DNA of 64,000 nt from Cellvibrionaceae bacterium (GCA_021151695.1 JAGKWU010000001.1:434001-498000), one strand, 5' to 3'. Shown: positions 42,041 through 51,123, numbered from the stretch's first letter. The notes: a model not told the origin generated them from the letters alone. Program-made: numbers and translations.

Positions 42041-43009
42041 TTAATAATCAAAGCCGCGCCTGCCCTGCATACCGCCAGTGTGTATCAACACCAGCCGACT
42101 GCCTTGCGGCCAGTAATCCTGTTGCATCAGCTGGGCGACACCCCATAACATTTTCAAAGTATACACCGGGTCCAACTTAAGGCCGTTAGAAGCCTCAAAC
42201 TCATGCCCGAACTGGTGAAGCAAAAATGGCAGTTTTCTAGCATAGCCGCCGCCGTGATAACCACTAATTAACCGCCAATTTGACGATTGATTAGCCATCA
42301 CAGTTTGCTGGCGCCGTATTCGCGCGCCCAAATCGCCCTCGCCCTTGAGCACTGAAAAGCCGGTAACACCAACATCTATAGCAGCAAGGCCAGATGCCAC
42401 TCCCGCCAAGGTATTTCCTGTACCACACGCCAGGCAAACCTGAGTTAAACGCTCCGGCAAAGCAGCCAGCTGCTGCGCTACAGCCCACCCCATCACTGAG
42501 GAGCCCTGCATGCCTTCAGCATTAGCTCCGCCTTCAGGGATCAGGTAAAAATCACCATGGGTACGAGTTAGCAACTCCAATAGCGCCCCATAATCTTCAG
42601 GTGATCCGGCGTCTTTTGAACGATATTCCGTTCGCGATACAAAATGCAGCTTCATTCCCATCCGCTCAGCATCTGTCAACGTTGCACTTAATCTGGCCGG
42701 ACGCTCGCCGCGGATAACACCGACTGTATCAAACCCATATTCGGCACCCGTTGCTGCAAGTGCATAGATATGATTTGAATAGGCACCGCCGAAGCTGAGC
42801 AGCTTTTTATAACCAGCCGTTTTGGCAGCGTGCAAATTGTAAAAAAGTTTATAAAACTTGTTACCGCTACAGGCGCTATCGATCAAATCGTCGCGCCTTA
42901 CAAACATTTCAACATTTTTGGATCTGGCCAGCTCCCAATCAAGAGGCTGTAAAGCCACTGCAAGTGACCTGTGTAAAAACTCATCTTCCGAGATCAATGT
43001 CTTGATCAT
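42041..43009 (-). CDS. PLP-dependent D-cysteine desulfhydrase / ACC deaminase-like enzyme
   Basis: 322 residues of the tryptophan-synthase beta-like (fold II) PLP family. SGNKFYKL places the Schiff-base lysine at 51, and SFGGAYSNHIYALAATG is the phosphate and substrate-binding segment; ACGTGNTLAG is the PLP phosphate loop. Members either deaminate ACC or release sulfide, pyruvate and ammonia from D-cysteine; the family alone does not decide. The neighbouring rhodanese makes a sulfur role more plausible. Separated from the coiled-coil gene by about 30 bases. Confidence 0.85.
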   Translation of the reverse strand: MIKTLISEDEFLHRSLAVALQPLDWELARSKNVEMFVRRDDLIDSACSGNKFYKLFYNLHAAKTAGYKKLLSFGGAYSNHIYALAATGAEYGFDTVGVIRGERPARLSATLTDAERMGMKLHFVSRTEYRSKDAGSPEDYGALLELLTRTHGDFYLIPEGGANAEGMQGSSVMGWAVAQQLAALPERLTQVCLACGTGNTLAGVASGLAAIDVGVTGFSVLKGEGDLGARIRRQQTVMANQSSNWRLISGYHGGGYARKLPFLLHQFGHEFEASNGLKLDPVYTLKMLWGVAQLMQQDYWPQGSRLVLIHTGGMQGRRGFDY

Positions 43010-43041
43010 GCACCTCTACTCATCAGCAACTTTCACGCCTA

Positions 43042-44397
43042 TCAGCGACCGTCAGCCGTGAGTTTATAGGAGATACGTTGATGATGCTCGCAGCGGTCAC
43101 TCTCACCTTCGTGAAATTCAATGGGAGACCCTATTCGCACCAGAGGCTTGTTACAAATATGACCATTGGCATCAACCGCGGAGCAGACGGGATTTTGATA
43201 ATGGGCAAACCATTGGCCATAAAGCGTCTCACCTACACCGGATTTTTGTGCGATGTACGCAGTAGAATTATCGAGATAACGGCTCAAATCATCCGCAGGC
43301 AAGGTGAATTGCCCAACACCGGGATGGTAAACCACGAAATTAATACCCGCCTTATCAAGGCGTGCTAATAGCTGCTCTCCGCTATTATTGAGCAAATTCT
43401 GGTAGTCCATTTTGAGGTTAACAATTTCTTCTTTGAGCGCCGATTCATTCTGATGACGATAGAACAATTCAACTTCTCGCATGTCCAGCATTTCGCGCAA
43501 AGTGGCCGTAGCAGCTTGCACTTTTAATTCGAGCTCAACAGCAAAGTTCTCCTGCAGCGCTTGCAGCTGACTATTTTCATCTTTTTCAGCCGCCTTAAGT
43601 TTATGCGTAAAATACTCACGCATGCCTTCAACTTTGGCAGCCTGCACTTCAAAACTGTTTTTCAGGTTTTGATTGCGCGATTCAAGATCGGTATTTTCCG
43701 TTTCGAGTGTTTTGATCTTTTCTTGATAGGCCTGGAGACGCTGTTGATGCTCTTGCTGCAAGTTATGAACAATTTGCTGCTGCTTTGAATGAAGTGTAGC
43801 TATGCGCAGACGCTGATCTTTCATCAACGCCGCCAATTGATCACGCAACTCCTGTGAGTAGTGTTCGTGAATTTTTTGTTGGAGTGCCAGGTCAACTTGC
43901 TCGCTAACAACGTTGGTAACCACCGGTACCTGCAAAGGAGCAACCGCAGGCTTTTTAAAGATCAGCCCCATACGGTTGTTTTGCACTGCTTTTTTTAATA
44001 ATGCAAAACTGTTGTTGGCGGGATCCATCTGTGGATCCCACAGCTTTTTCTGATGCCATCCCACAGCACACTGGCTAAAGCACGCCAAACGAATAGGTCC
44101 AGCCCCCAGATTCGGGCCGCGCCCCGACGCGTCCGCCAATTGCTGCAAAGGGATATTCCAACGGCGATCCACCATGCCCTTTTCATCAAAATCCAATAGG
44201 AAAAAGACCGCGGCGGTTATCTGCAAACTGGAGTTCACCACAAGGTAAACAGCTCTTGCCGACGCACCCTTGAAATCAGGGACAGGCACAAAACCATCCA
44301 AAATTGCTTCAAACTCCGGATAGATCATTTCCCGGGTGATTTTATCACCGGAAAAAAGAACAACCGCTTCCATTGAATCTTGTGAATCTAAAGCCAT
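43042..44397 (-). CDS. Coiled-coil protein with putative C-terminal zinc site
   Basis: 451 residues. A compact N-terminal domain (1-150, containing WNIPLQQLADASGRGPNLG and a conserved-looking IRLACFSQCAVGWHQKKLWDP) is followed by a long coiled coil (about 165-340) and a C-terminal domain with CSAVDANGHICNKPLVRIG and CEHHQRIS, whose Cys/Cys/Cys/His pattern could bind zinc. I do not recognise a named family. No membrane segment. It heads a same-strand run with the desulfhydrase-like and rhodanese genes, though coupling is loose. Confidence 0.75.
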   Translation of the reverse strand: MALDSQDSMEAVVLFSGDKITREMIYPEFEAILDGFVPVPDFKGASARAVYLVVNSSLQITAAVFFLLDFDEKGMVDRRWNIPLQQLADASGRGPNLGAGPIRLACFSQCAVGWHQKKLWDPQMDPANNSFALLKKAVQNNRMGLIFKKPAVAPLQVPVVTNVVSEQVDLALQQKIHEHYSQELRDQLAALMKDQRLRIATLHSKQQQIVHNLQQEHQQRLQAYQEKIKTLETENTDLESRNQNLKNSFEVQAAKVEGMREYFTHKLKAAEKDENSQLQALQENFAVELELKVQAATATLREMLDMREVELFYRHQNESALKEEIVNLKMDYQNLLNNSGEQLLARLDKAGINFVVYHPGVGQFTLPADDLSRYLDNSTAYIAQKSGVGETLYGQWFAHYQNPVCSAVDANGHICNKPLVRIGSPIEFHEGESDRCEHHQRISYKLTADGR

Positions 44398-44466
44398 AGG
44401 AGGTTTCCTGAAAGGCGGCTACGCCTGTCATATGAATCGTTATAGCTGAGTATAAGACACCCGTTT

Positions 44467-44497
44467 CGGCCGCTAATTGATGGCGGCCGCATTTTTT
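44467..44497 (+). terminator. Orphan terminator-like hairpin
   Basis: CGGCCGC, nine-base loop, GCGGCCG, then CATTTTTT on the plus strand. No plus-strand gene lies between it and the divergent start of the coiled-coil gene, so the transcript it would stop is unknown. Confidence 0.5.
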
Positions 44498-44652
44498 ATA
44501 TTTAAACGTTAATTGCGGTTTATTTGGCGAAACAGGCGGAATTCAGGCTGGAAAACCTTGTGACGGAATCGGCACATGAAAAGACAAACACCAGCAAACG
44601 CCAGTATTTGGAGATAATCAATTAGAAAATGGAGAGAGGGGAGAAGCAGACT
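44498..44652. other. Intergenic stretch without identified features
   Basis: About 155 bases between the orphan terminator and the small acidic ORF. I see no ORF, tRNA-like cloverleaf or hairpin of note. Confidence 0.3.
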
Positions 44653-44736
44653 TTATATATCTGAATAATCTTCAGTTACATCGTCATCAAAATCTTCAGT
44701 TATATCGTCCAACAGATCTTCAAGATAGTCCTGCAT
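44653..44736 (-). CDS. Candidate 27-residue acidic small protein
   Basis: The minus strand encodes MQDYLEDLLDDITEDFDDDV followed by TEDYSDI and a TAA stop. Thirteen of 27 residues are Asp or Glu and there is no Lys or Arg. GAAGGA lies about ten bases before the ATG. The sequence contains an internal repeat (ACTGAAGAT twice, 24 bases apart), which is why the peptide repeats TED. It lies directly downstream of the tRNA unit and its terminator on the same strand. Too short to identify; it could be an unannotated small protein or chance. Confidence 0.4.
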   Translation of the reverse strand: MQDYLEDLLDDITEDFDDDVTEDYSDI

Positions 44737-44892
44737 AATTTATTTTCCTTCGATTGTTATGGGTTAGCGGCAATCAATCCTTGAGTGAATTTACTCCCTT
44801 GATTCCAATTTACCAAGCATTAATGACAATTGGATGAATAATGCGCAGACCCAGACAAAACGAAAGAGTTCAGATTTACAAAACCCGGAAAG

Positions 44893-44922
44893 CAAAAAAG
44901 CCCCTATAAAGGGACTTTTTTG
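44893..44922 (-). terminator. Terminator of the tRNA-Val/tRNA-Asp unit
   Basis: On the minus strand AAAAAAG, TCCC, six-base loop, GGGG, CTTTTTT. It begins about ten bases past the tRNA-Asp CCA end. Confidence 0.85.
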
Positions 44923-44932
44923 TAAGAAATAG

Positions 44933-45009
44933 TGGCGGACCGGACGGGGCTCGAACCCGCGACCTCCGGCGTGACAGGCCGGCATTCTAACCGGCTGAAC
45001 TACCGGTCC
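44933..45009 (-). tRNA. tRNA-Asp (GTC)
   Basis: A 77-nt cloverleaf on the minus strand: acceptor GGACCGG/CCGGTCC, D arm with TAGTTCAG, anticodon loop with CTGTCAC, T arm GGGTTCGAGCCCC, discriminator G and encoded CCA. The GTC anticodon reads Asp codons. It is the distal gene of a two-tRNA unit. Confidence 0.98.
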
Positions 45010-45031
45010 GCAAATCTTCACGACAATCAAG

Positions 45032-45107
45032 TGGTGGGCGGTACAAGACTCGAACTTGTGACCCATGCCTTGTAAGGGCATTGCTCTACCAACTGAGCTA
45101 ACCGCCC
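45032..45107 (-). tRNA. tRNA-Val (TAC)
   Basis: A 76-nt cloverleaf on the minus strand: acceptor GGGCGGT/ACCGCCC, D arm TAGCTCAGTTGGTAGAGC, anticodon loop CTTACAA giving TAC, T arm AAGTTCGAGTCTT, discriminator A and encoded CCA. It is the promoter-proximal gene, 22 bases from tRNA-Asp. Confidence 0.98.
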
Positions 45108-45133
45108 TTGGTGTGTCGCTTGAAGAGGTGCGC

Positions 45134-45161
45134 ATTCTACCTAATTCCATCAAGCTGTCAA
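45134..45161 (-). promoter_or_regulatory. Sigma-70 promoter of the tRNA unit
   Basis: On the minus strand a perfect TTGACA (45156-45161) is separated by 16 bases from TAGAAT (45134-45139). A GC-rich stretch (GCGC) follows the -10 box, as in stringently controlled stable-RNA promoters. Confidence 0.85.
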
Positions 45162-45347
45162 ACATCTTTTTAACAAAAATCGCTAAATTTTTAATAGCCT
45201 GGATATTAAACAAGCACACTGAATAAATGCCGACAAGATGGCCGGTTTTTTAGCCGCCACAGTCAAAAGCCGGCGGAACAGACTGTCCGCCAGCCTGCGT
45301 CAATGCGACAATAGCGCCCTACCTATTACCGACCTACTGACTATCTG

Positions 45348-46871
45348 ATGCCCTTATCAATACGCGAGCATATATTCCTACCCAAACCAGTAACGGCAAA
45401 AGCTGTGCTGGTGATTGGTGGATTTTGCCTGGCGAATCCTTGTTATGCGGTGCGTAAAGAAGTAGAGACCAGTCTCAGCCTATTGATCATTATTGCGGCC
45501 TTGTTGGTGGTACAAACAATCTTGATTGTCGGTTTACAGCGCAGCAGGCTTAAAAACAAAGCAGCGAAAAATCTGTTGAAAGCACACCAGAAAGATCTTG
45601 AACTGAAAATCCAGGAGCGCACCCAAAGCCTGCACAAAAAAAACATCGAGCTGGAACACGCCATTGCAACGCAAAAAATAATTGCCGTGCAGCTGCAAGA
45701 CACCAAGCGTCAATTGCAAACCATGATTAACTCGGTCCCCGATGTATTGGTAGGTGTGGATGCTAACGGCAAAGTCAATTATTGGAATACTGCAGCCTAT
45801 GAAAAGACAGGGCGTTCATTTGATAAAGCATTGGGAACCCATATTCTTGTCGCCCTGCCCCAGCTTCCAATAACCAATGAGCAACTGCTGGACATCATTA
45901 AAAGTCAGCAGCCTTTTATCCATCAACATATCCAGCAAATTGAACACGAAGAACCAAAATTTTACGACTTACGTGTTTACCCATTACTTAGCTCACACAC
46001 GTCTGGCGCGGTCATTCAATTAAAAGATATTACCAAGCGCATCCAAATCGAAAACATGATGATCCAAAATGAAAAAATGTCATCCCTGGGTGAACTGGCG
46101 GCTGGCATTGCCCACGAAATCAATAATCCTCTGGGAATCATCCTGCACAATTTGCAAAACATACTTCGCCGTACCTCAGTTGACTTGCCCAACAACATCA
46201 AAGCCGCTGAAAGATTTGATCTGGATTTGACCAGCTTTAGTAACTATCTTCAGGATCGCGAGATACTCAAGTTTTTAGATAACATTAAAGAGGCTGGTGA
46301 ACGCGCTGGCGGCATAGTTACTAATATGCTGGAGTTCTCACGCAACAATCATGCGGAAAAAAACTGGATTGACCTGAAAAAAGTGATTGAACAATCCATT
46401 GAGTTCAATCGCAATACCAGCATTGTCGAGCAGAAAAAAATGGCCGACATAGAAGTCACCACAAAGTTCAGCGCAGACTTCCCCTTGGTATTTGGTTCCG
46501 CCGCTGAGTTGCAGCAAGTCTTTCTGAACCTTCTGCGCAATGCCTACCAGGCTTTGAGCAATGATGAACAATCCGTCGTCACTCATCCGCAAGTTGAAAT
46601 CTCAGGTTACATGTGCAAAAACGAGGCGATTATCGAAGTACACGATAACGGCCCCGGCATTAAAGACAATATTAAAGCTCATATCTTTGAGCCCTTCTTC
46701 ACCACCAAAGAAGTGGGCAAAGGCACAGGACTTGGGTTATCAGTGTCCTATTTTATTATCACAGAACATCACAAAGGCAGTATTAGCGTTAACTCCCAAC
46801 AAGGTAAAGGCGCCACCTTTAAAATACGTTTACCCATGACTGGCGATCGCCAGTTTTCCCTCGATATTTAG
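45348..46871 (+). CDS. PAS-domain sensor histidine kinase
   Basis: 507 residues. One clear membrane helix (about 42-62, preceded by a weaker N-terminal hydrophobic segment), a coiled coil (75-120), a PAS domain starting MINSVPDVLVGVDANGKVNYWN, a HisKA H-box with the phospho-accepting histidine in LAAGIAHEINNPLG near 254, N-box LLRNAYQAL, DNGPGI and GKGTGLGLS. The motif organisation places it with NtrB/ZraS-like kinases. No response regulator is adjacent, so it is orphan here. The ATG at 45348 lacks a strong ribosome-binding site, so the start is less sure than the family. Confidence 0.87.
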   Translation: MPLSIREHIFLPKPVTAKAVLVIGGFCLANPCYAVRKEVETSLSLLIIIAALLVVQTILIVGLQRSRLKNKAAKNLLKAHQKDLELKIQERTQSLHKKNIELEHAIATQKIIAVQLQDTKRQLQTMINSVPDVLVGVDANGKVNYWNTAAYEKTGRSFDKALGTHILVALPQLPITNEQLLDIIKSQQPFIHQHIQQIEHEEPKFYDLRVYPLLSSHTSGAVIQLKDITKRIQIENMMIQNEKMSSLGELAAGIAHEINNPLGIILHNLQNILRRTSVDLPNNIKAAERFDLDLTSFSNYLQDREILKFLDNIKEAGERAGGIVTNMLEFSRNNHAEKNWIDLKKVIEQSIEFNRNTSIVEQKKMADIEVTTKFSADFPLVFGSAAELQQVFLNLLRNAYQALSNDEQSVVTHPQVEISGYMCKNEAIIEVHDNGPGIKDNIKAHIFEPFFTTKEVGKGTGLGLSVSYFIITEHHKGSISVNSQQGKGATFKIRLPMTGDRQFSLDI

Positions 46872-46882
46872 TTGATCCCTAC

Positions 46883-47968
46883 ATGAAGCAATACACCACC
46901 GCCGAGTACGAGGCACAGCTCGCAGAAAAAGTTGCCATCTTCAAACAGGATTTTGCCGAGTTCAGCTTGCCTGAACTGGAAATTTTTAAATCACCTGAAC
47001 AACACTTTCGCATGCGAGCTGAGTTTCGTGTTTGGCACAAAGGCCCAGTTTCCACCTACTGCATGTTTAGCGATGATGAACACAAGCGTCCTTATGATTT
47101 GATGCAATTCCCCATTGGTTCAGCATTAATGAATAAGTTAATGCCCGAGTTGATGGACGAGATCAATTCCAATGAAATACTGCGCACCAAGTTATTTCAA
47201 ATAGACTTTTTAACCACTCGTAGCGGTGAAGCACTCATTTCTCTCATTTACCACCGCAAACTGGATGAGTCTTGGGCTGCCACTGCCAAGCTGGTAGAGG
47301 AAAAATTAAATATCCACTTGATTGGTCGCAGTCGCGGACAAAAATTGGTGGTCAGCCGCGATCACGTTATAGAGCAAATGCAGGTTGCAGGCCGCACTTT
47401 TCACTACCAGCAGATTGAATCCGGCTTTACCCAGCCCAATGGCTTTGTGTGCGAAAAAATGCTCAATTGGGCGGTAGAAAATAGTCGCGATTGGAAAGGG
47501 GATCTGATTGAGCTTTATTGCGGTAATGGCAATTTCACCATGCCACTTTCACAGAACTTTAATCGTGTGCTGGCCACTGAATTAGCCAAGCCATCAGTGC
47601 ATTCAGCATTGTTTAATATGGAATTAAACAAGATCAGCAATATCGCTATAGCACGCCTATCAAGCGAAGACTTTTCCCAGGCAATGGACAAAGTCCGCAA
47701 CTTTCGTCGTTTGGAGAATATTGATCTGGATAGCTACAACTTCACGAGCATTTTTGTCGACCCGCCGCGCGCTGGTATGGACCCGCATACAACCGCTATT
47801 ACCCAACGCTACGACAACATCATGTACATTTCATGCAACCCCGTAACACTGCGCGAAAACCTGCGCAGTATTACCCAGACACATGACATTGCCCAGGTAG
47901 CACTATTTGATCAATTCCCTTACACCCATCATTTGGAAGTAGGAATGACGTTGCACAAAAGAGCGTAA
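46883..47968 (+). CDS. trmA: tRNA (uracil-5-)-methyltransferase TrmA
   Basis: 361 residues, family-typical length. It makes 5-methyluridine at position 54 of the T loop using SAM. The SAM-binding segment LIELYCGNGNFTMPL, DPPRAGMDPHT and the catalytic nucleophile Cys318 in YISCNPVTL are all present; there is no iron-sulfur cysteine set, distinguishing it from RlmD. It follows the kinase gene by about ten bases, probably co-transcribed by proximity only. A long hairpin follows. Confidence 0.97.
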   Translation: MKQYTTAEYEAQLAEKVAIFKQDFAEFSLPELEIFKSPEQHFRMRAEFRVWHKGPVSTYCMFSDDEHKRPYDLMQFPIGSALMNKLMPELMDEINSNEILRTKLFQIDFLTTRSGEALISLIYHRKLDESWAATAKLVEEKLNIHLIGRSRGQKLVVSRDHVIEQMQVAGRTFHYQQIESGFTQPNGFVCEKMLNWAVENSRDWKGDLIELYCGNGNFTMPLSQNFNRVLATELAKPSVHSALFNMELNKISNIAIARLSSEDFSQAMDKVRNFRRLENIDLDSYNFTSIFVDPPRAGMDPHTTAITQRYDNIMYISCNPVTLRENLRSITQTHDIAQVALFDQFPYTHHLEVGMTLHKRA

Positions 47969-47991
47969 TATCTTCCGCCAACGATGAGGTA

Positions 47992-48033
47992 TTTTGCTAC
48001 CAGACATTAAACACAAAATGTGTGGTAGCAAAA
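47992..48033. terminator. Bidirectional terminator between trmA and the GNAT gene
   Basis: Perfect 11-base arms TTTTGCTACCA/TGGTAGCAAAA with an inner ACATT/AATGT stem separated by a G/G mismatch. It sits between the convergent stops and is flanked by T and A runs. Confidence 0.82.
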
Positions 48034-48034
48034 A

Positions 48035-48550
48035 TTAAATCCGCTTAACCAAATAAAGCGCCGTCTCGCCATCCTGAACATAGGTTTGCAAATGTATTTT
48101 TTGCGGCGCATCCAAATACTCGTAAACATCAAAACCGAATTTTGCCCAGAATTGCTGCGAGCCTTGTACAGCTGTTAACGCTATAGCACTTAAGGATTTG
48201 GAGTTTACGTAATCTTGGGCGACGGATATTAATTGACGAGCAACACCTAATCCCTGTGCGCAACTGTGTATGGCGAGATCGTGAAGATATAGACAATCAA
48301 CTTTATCAGCGACAGCAAAAGGAGCGTGTAATGGATTTACCTTCCCCAATCGCGAGTGGTATGCAACCAAATATGCGCAGATAACACTATCCATCTCCAC
48401 AACCCACGCAGTATGTGGATGATCAGTGAGACGATCAACGATAACTGTCGCTGGCTCATGAAAATGCTCGCTGTAGGCATCCTGCTGAACTGCCAATACA
48501 CCGGGAATATCAGCTGCCACCATAAGGCGCAAAGCAAGAGAATGGCCCAT
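48035..48550 (-). CDS. GNAT family N-acetyltransferase
   Basis: 171 residues. The acetyl-CoA-binding region is visible at LYLHDLAIHSCAQGLGVARQLI (about 88-109), with the loop pattern Q-x-x-G-x-A, followed by a typical beta-alpha end IALTAVQGSQQFWAKFGFDVYEY. Acceptor unknown; it could acetylate a protein, antibiotic or metabolite. Its start is three bases after the rmuC stop, so it is the second gene of a two-gene unit. Confidence 0.85.
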   Translation of the reverse strand: MGHSLALRLMVAADIPGVLAVQQDAYSEHFHEPATVIVDRLTDHPHTAWVVEMDSVICAYLVAYHSRLGKVNPLHAPFAVADKVDCLYLHDLAIHSCAQGLGVARQLISVAQDYVNSKSLSAIALTAVQGSQQFWAKFGFDVYEYLDAPQKIHLQTYVQDGETALYLVKRI

Positions 48551-48553
48551 ACA

Positions 48554-50107
48554 TTACTCGCCCAATAATTCATCTTGCGCCGTTTCTGACAGTGGCGATT
48601 CCAGCAAGCTATCGCTGATAACCTCCGCTTCATCCGCAAGCAATGAGCTATCTATACGTTTTTTGGTTTTAGCACCCAGGCGGCGCAAATCATCCACGCG
48701 TTTCACCAGGTTACCTCTGCCGGTTTGCAAGCGACTTCGAGCAAGGCTATAGGCCTCTTGGGACTTATTAAGATAAGTCTGGATGTTATCCATAGCGGCC
48801 AGCAAGAGCACAAATTGATCGTGCAAATCACCCGCCTGTTTAGCGATAAGCTCCGCATTTTTGTTTTGCTTTTCGTAGCGCCAGATATTTTCTACCGTGC
48901 GTAAGGTTGCAAGCAAGGTCGTGGGACTGACCAAAATAATATGGCGGTCATAGGCTTCGCGATAAAGATTGGGCTCATGCTGCAGAGCGAGCATGAAAGC
49001 AGCCTCGATTGGAATAAAGATAAACACAAAATCCAGCGCCTTTACGCCATCCAGTTTTTCATAATCCTTCAGGTTAAGCCCTTTGATATGGGCACGCAGC
49101 GAATTTACGTGAGCCGTAAGATAAAGTTTGCGCTCCTGCTCGTTATCCGTTGAACAGAATTTTTCGTAATCCAGCAAGGATACTTTGGAATCGATGATAA
49201 TGTCCTTTTGCTCCGGCAAATGAATAATCACATCCGGCATGCGTCGCGAACCATCTTCACTGGTGAAGCTCACCTGGGTATCGTATTCGCGGCCTTTTTG
49301 CAGGCCGGACTCCTCCAGCAGACGCTCCAGTATTACTTCTCCCCAATTGCCCTGGGCCTTACTGTTACCTTTCAACGCCTGGGCGAGATTTACTGCATCC
49401 TCACCAATTTTTTGCGCCTGCTTTTGTAACTCCAAGACCTGGCCAGATAAGCGGTTGCGCTCGGCATTTTCTTTTTCGTAGACATCTTCGACTTTTTTGC
49501 GGAACTCGTTGAGCTGCAACTTGAGTGGATCAAGGGTGGTTTCCAGAAGGCTTTTGCTATTTTGCGAAAATTGCTGCTGTTTACTTTCAAAGATTTTGTT
49601 GGCGATGTTTTCAAATTCGCGCGCGAGCTCAACCTTGGCATTTTGCAAAAGCGCTAACTGCTCGGCAAAATTTTTGCGCTCTTGATCAAGGCGAGTTGCC
49701 AATTCTGTGGCTTCAGCGGTGACCTTCACCAAGGCAGCATCTTTTTGCTGGAGCTGCAAACGGGTATCGGTGAGTTGCTGTAGTTTTTCATTGGCAGCAG
49801 CCAACTCCTGCGCAGATTGGTTGGCCCGTTCTTGCAGCAGGCTGTGGGCAAGTTTCAGCTCTGCAAATTGAGCCTGGGCATCTTGTAGTTTATCGCGCGT
49901 TTGTGAGAGGTCTTGTTGGCTGGACACTTCACGTAAGGCAACTTGATGAAGCTCTTGTATATGCTGGGCTTTGATTTCATTCTCACGTAATTGGAGAATG
50001 TCCTGCTGCCGCTGGCGATGTACGCGCCCCAACCATACAGTGGCGAAAAAAAAGCCAACGGCCAATCCAACCAATGCCACTAATAAAATACTCAAACTGG
50101 TGTTCAC
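48554..50107 (-). CDS. rmuC: DNA recombination protein RmuC
   Basis: 517 residues. An N-terminal membrane anchor (LSILLVALVGLAVGFFFATVW), a long coiled coil (about 30-220) and the RmuC domain with GNWGEVILERLLEESGL, PDVIIHLPEQKDIIIDSKVSL and VFIFIPIEAAFM, an endonuclease-like fold. E. coli RmuC limits inversions at short inverted repeats. The start appears to be GTG at 50107, with AAGGGA upstream. Divergent from murI. Confidence 0.95.
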   Translation of the reverse strand: MNTSLSILLVALVGLAVGFFFATVWLGRVHRQRQQDILQLRENEIKAQHIQELHQVALREVSSQQDLSQTRDKLQDAQAQFAELKLAHSLLQERANQSAQELAAANEKLQQLTDTRLQLQQKDAALVKVTAEATELATRLDQERKNFAEQLALLQNAKVELAREFENIANKIFESKQQQFSQNSKSLLETTLDPLKLQLNEFRKKVEDVYEKENAERNRLSGQVLELQKQAQKIGEDAVNLAQALKGNSKAQGNWGEVILERLLEESGLQKGREYDTQVSFTSEDGSRRMPDVIIHLPEQKDIIIDSKVSLLDYEKFCSTDNEQERKLYLTAHVNSLRAHIKGLNLKDYEKLDGVKALDFVFIFIPIEAAFMLALQHEPNLYREAYDRHIILVSPTTLLATLRTVENIWRYEKQNKNAELIAKQAGDLHDQFVLLLAAMDNIQTYLNKSQEAYSLARSRLQTGRGNLVKRVDDLRRLGAKTKKRIDSSLLADEAEVISDSLLESPLSETAQDELLGE

Positions 50108-50197
50108 GTGATTCCCTTATGAAAGAGGTTGTGAGCTTGCGACCAAGCCCCTAAAATTTGCACCTATTCTATCAGTAAAAAAATCTGCCGAGCCGCT

Positions 50198-51016
50198 ATG
50201 TCCTTAACCTTTGCCGCTGATAACCCCCGTATCCTGGTATTCGATTCTGGCGTGGGAGGGTTGAGCATAGTGCGCGAAATCCAGAAAAAATTGCCTTACG
50301 CACCGCTGGTATATGCCTCGGATAATGGTTTTTTCCCCTATGGCACTAAAGGTGAAGCTGAATTAATTGCTCGCGTTGATCTGGTATTTCGCAAATTGCT
50401 GGCCAATCACCACATCGACATCATCGTAGTCGCCTGCAATACCGCCAGTACACTTGCCCTCCCCCATATACGCAGCCATTTTGCCCAACCAGTAGTAGGC
50501 GTTGTTCCTGCGATAAAACCTGCAGCAGCCATGAGCAAAAGCAAGGTGATCGGGTTACTGGCAACCCCGGCAACGATCGCACGTCCCTACACTCACGATT
50601 TGATCCGCGAACATGCCCCTGATACCGAGGTTATAGCGGTGGGTTCCAGCGAACTAGTGCAATTGGCAGAAGAAAAACTGCGCGGCAAACTTATCCCCGC
50701 TGACAGCCTGCAACCAATACTTGCACCCTTTTTTGAGCACCCCAACGCGACCCAAATGGACGTATTGGTACTCGCCTGCACCCACTTCCCACTACTCAGG
50801 GAGGAACTGACGACACAGTTCCCGCCCCACTTGAGCCTGATAGACTCGGGTGAGGCAATTGCCCGGCGTGTCGCCTATTTGCTGGAAGATCATGTTTTTA
50901 TTGAAAAAATACCGGAGCATAAGGCAGTATTCACCAAAGCATCCCCAGCGATAGAGGCATTGCGCCCGCAGCTGTTACCCTTTGGCATCGATCAATTGGA
51001 AATCTTAGCCGACTGA
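50198..51016 (+). CDS. murI: Glutamate racemase
   Basis: 272 residues. It interconverts L- and D-glutamate for peptidoglycan. Both catalytic cysteines are in place: Cys80 in VVACNTAS and Cys194 in VLACTHFPLL, with the N-terminal FDSGVGGLSI motif. The length is normal. It stands alone, divergent from rmuC. Confidence 0.97.
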   Translation: MSLTFAADNPRILVFDSGVGGLSIVREIQKKLPYAPLVYASDNGFFPYGTKGEAELIARVDLVFRKLLANHHIDIIVVACNTASTLALPHIRSHFAQPVVGVVPAIKPAAAMSKSKVIGLLATPATIARPYTHDLIREHAPDTEVIAVGSSELVQLAEEKLRGKLIPADSLQPILAPFFEHPNATQMDVLVLACTHFPLLREELTTQFPPHLSLIDSGEAIARRVAYLLEDHVFIEKIPEHKAVFTKASPAIEALRPQLLPFGIDQLEILAD

Positions 51017-51123
51017 ACCTTGGCGCAGAATAACGCTCCAAGTTCAGGCGAGTCCCACGTCGAAGGCTCGGGCTAAAAATCGCACACCCGACATTGTTGG
51101 CCGACACATTTACGGAGCATATT

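Noticed and set aside
44933..45107. tRNA genes as integration (attachment) sites
   Set aside because: No integrase gene, partial tRNA duplication or foreign-looking island is adjacent to either tRNA.
45272..45291. GGCGGA/TCCGCC hairpin upstream of the histidine kinase
   Set aside because: Only six pairs, no U run and no conserved context; too weak to call a feature.
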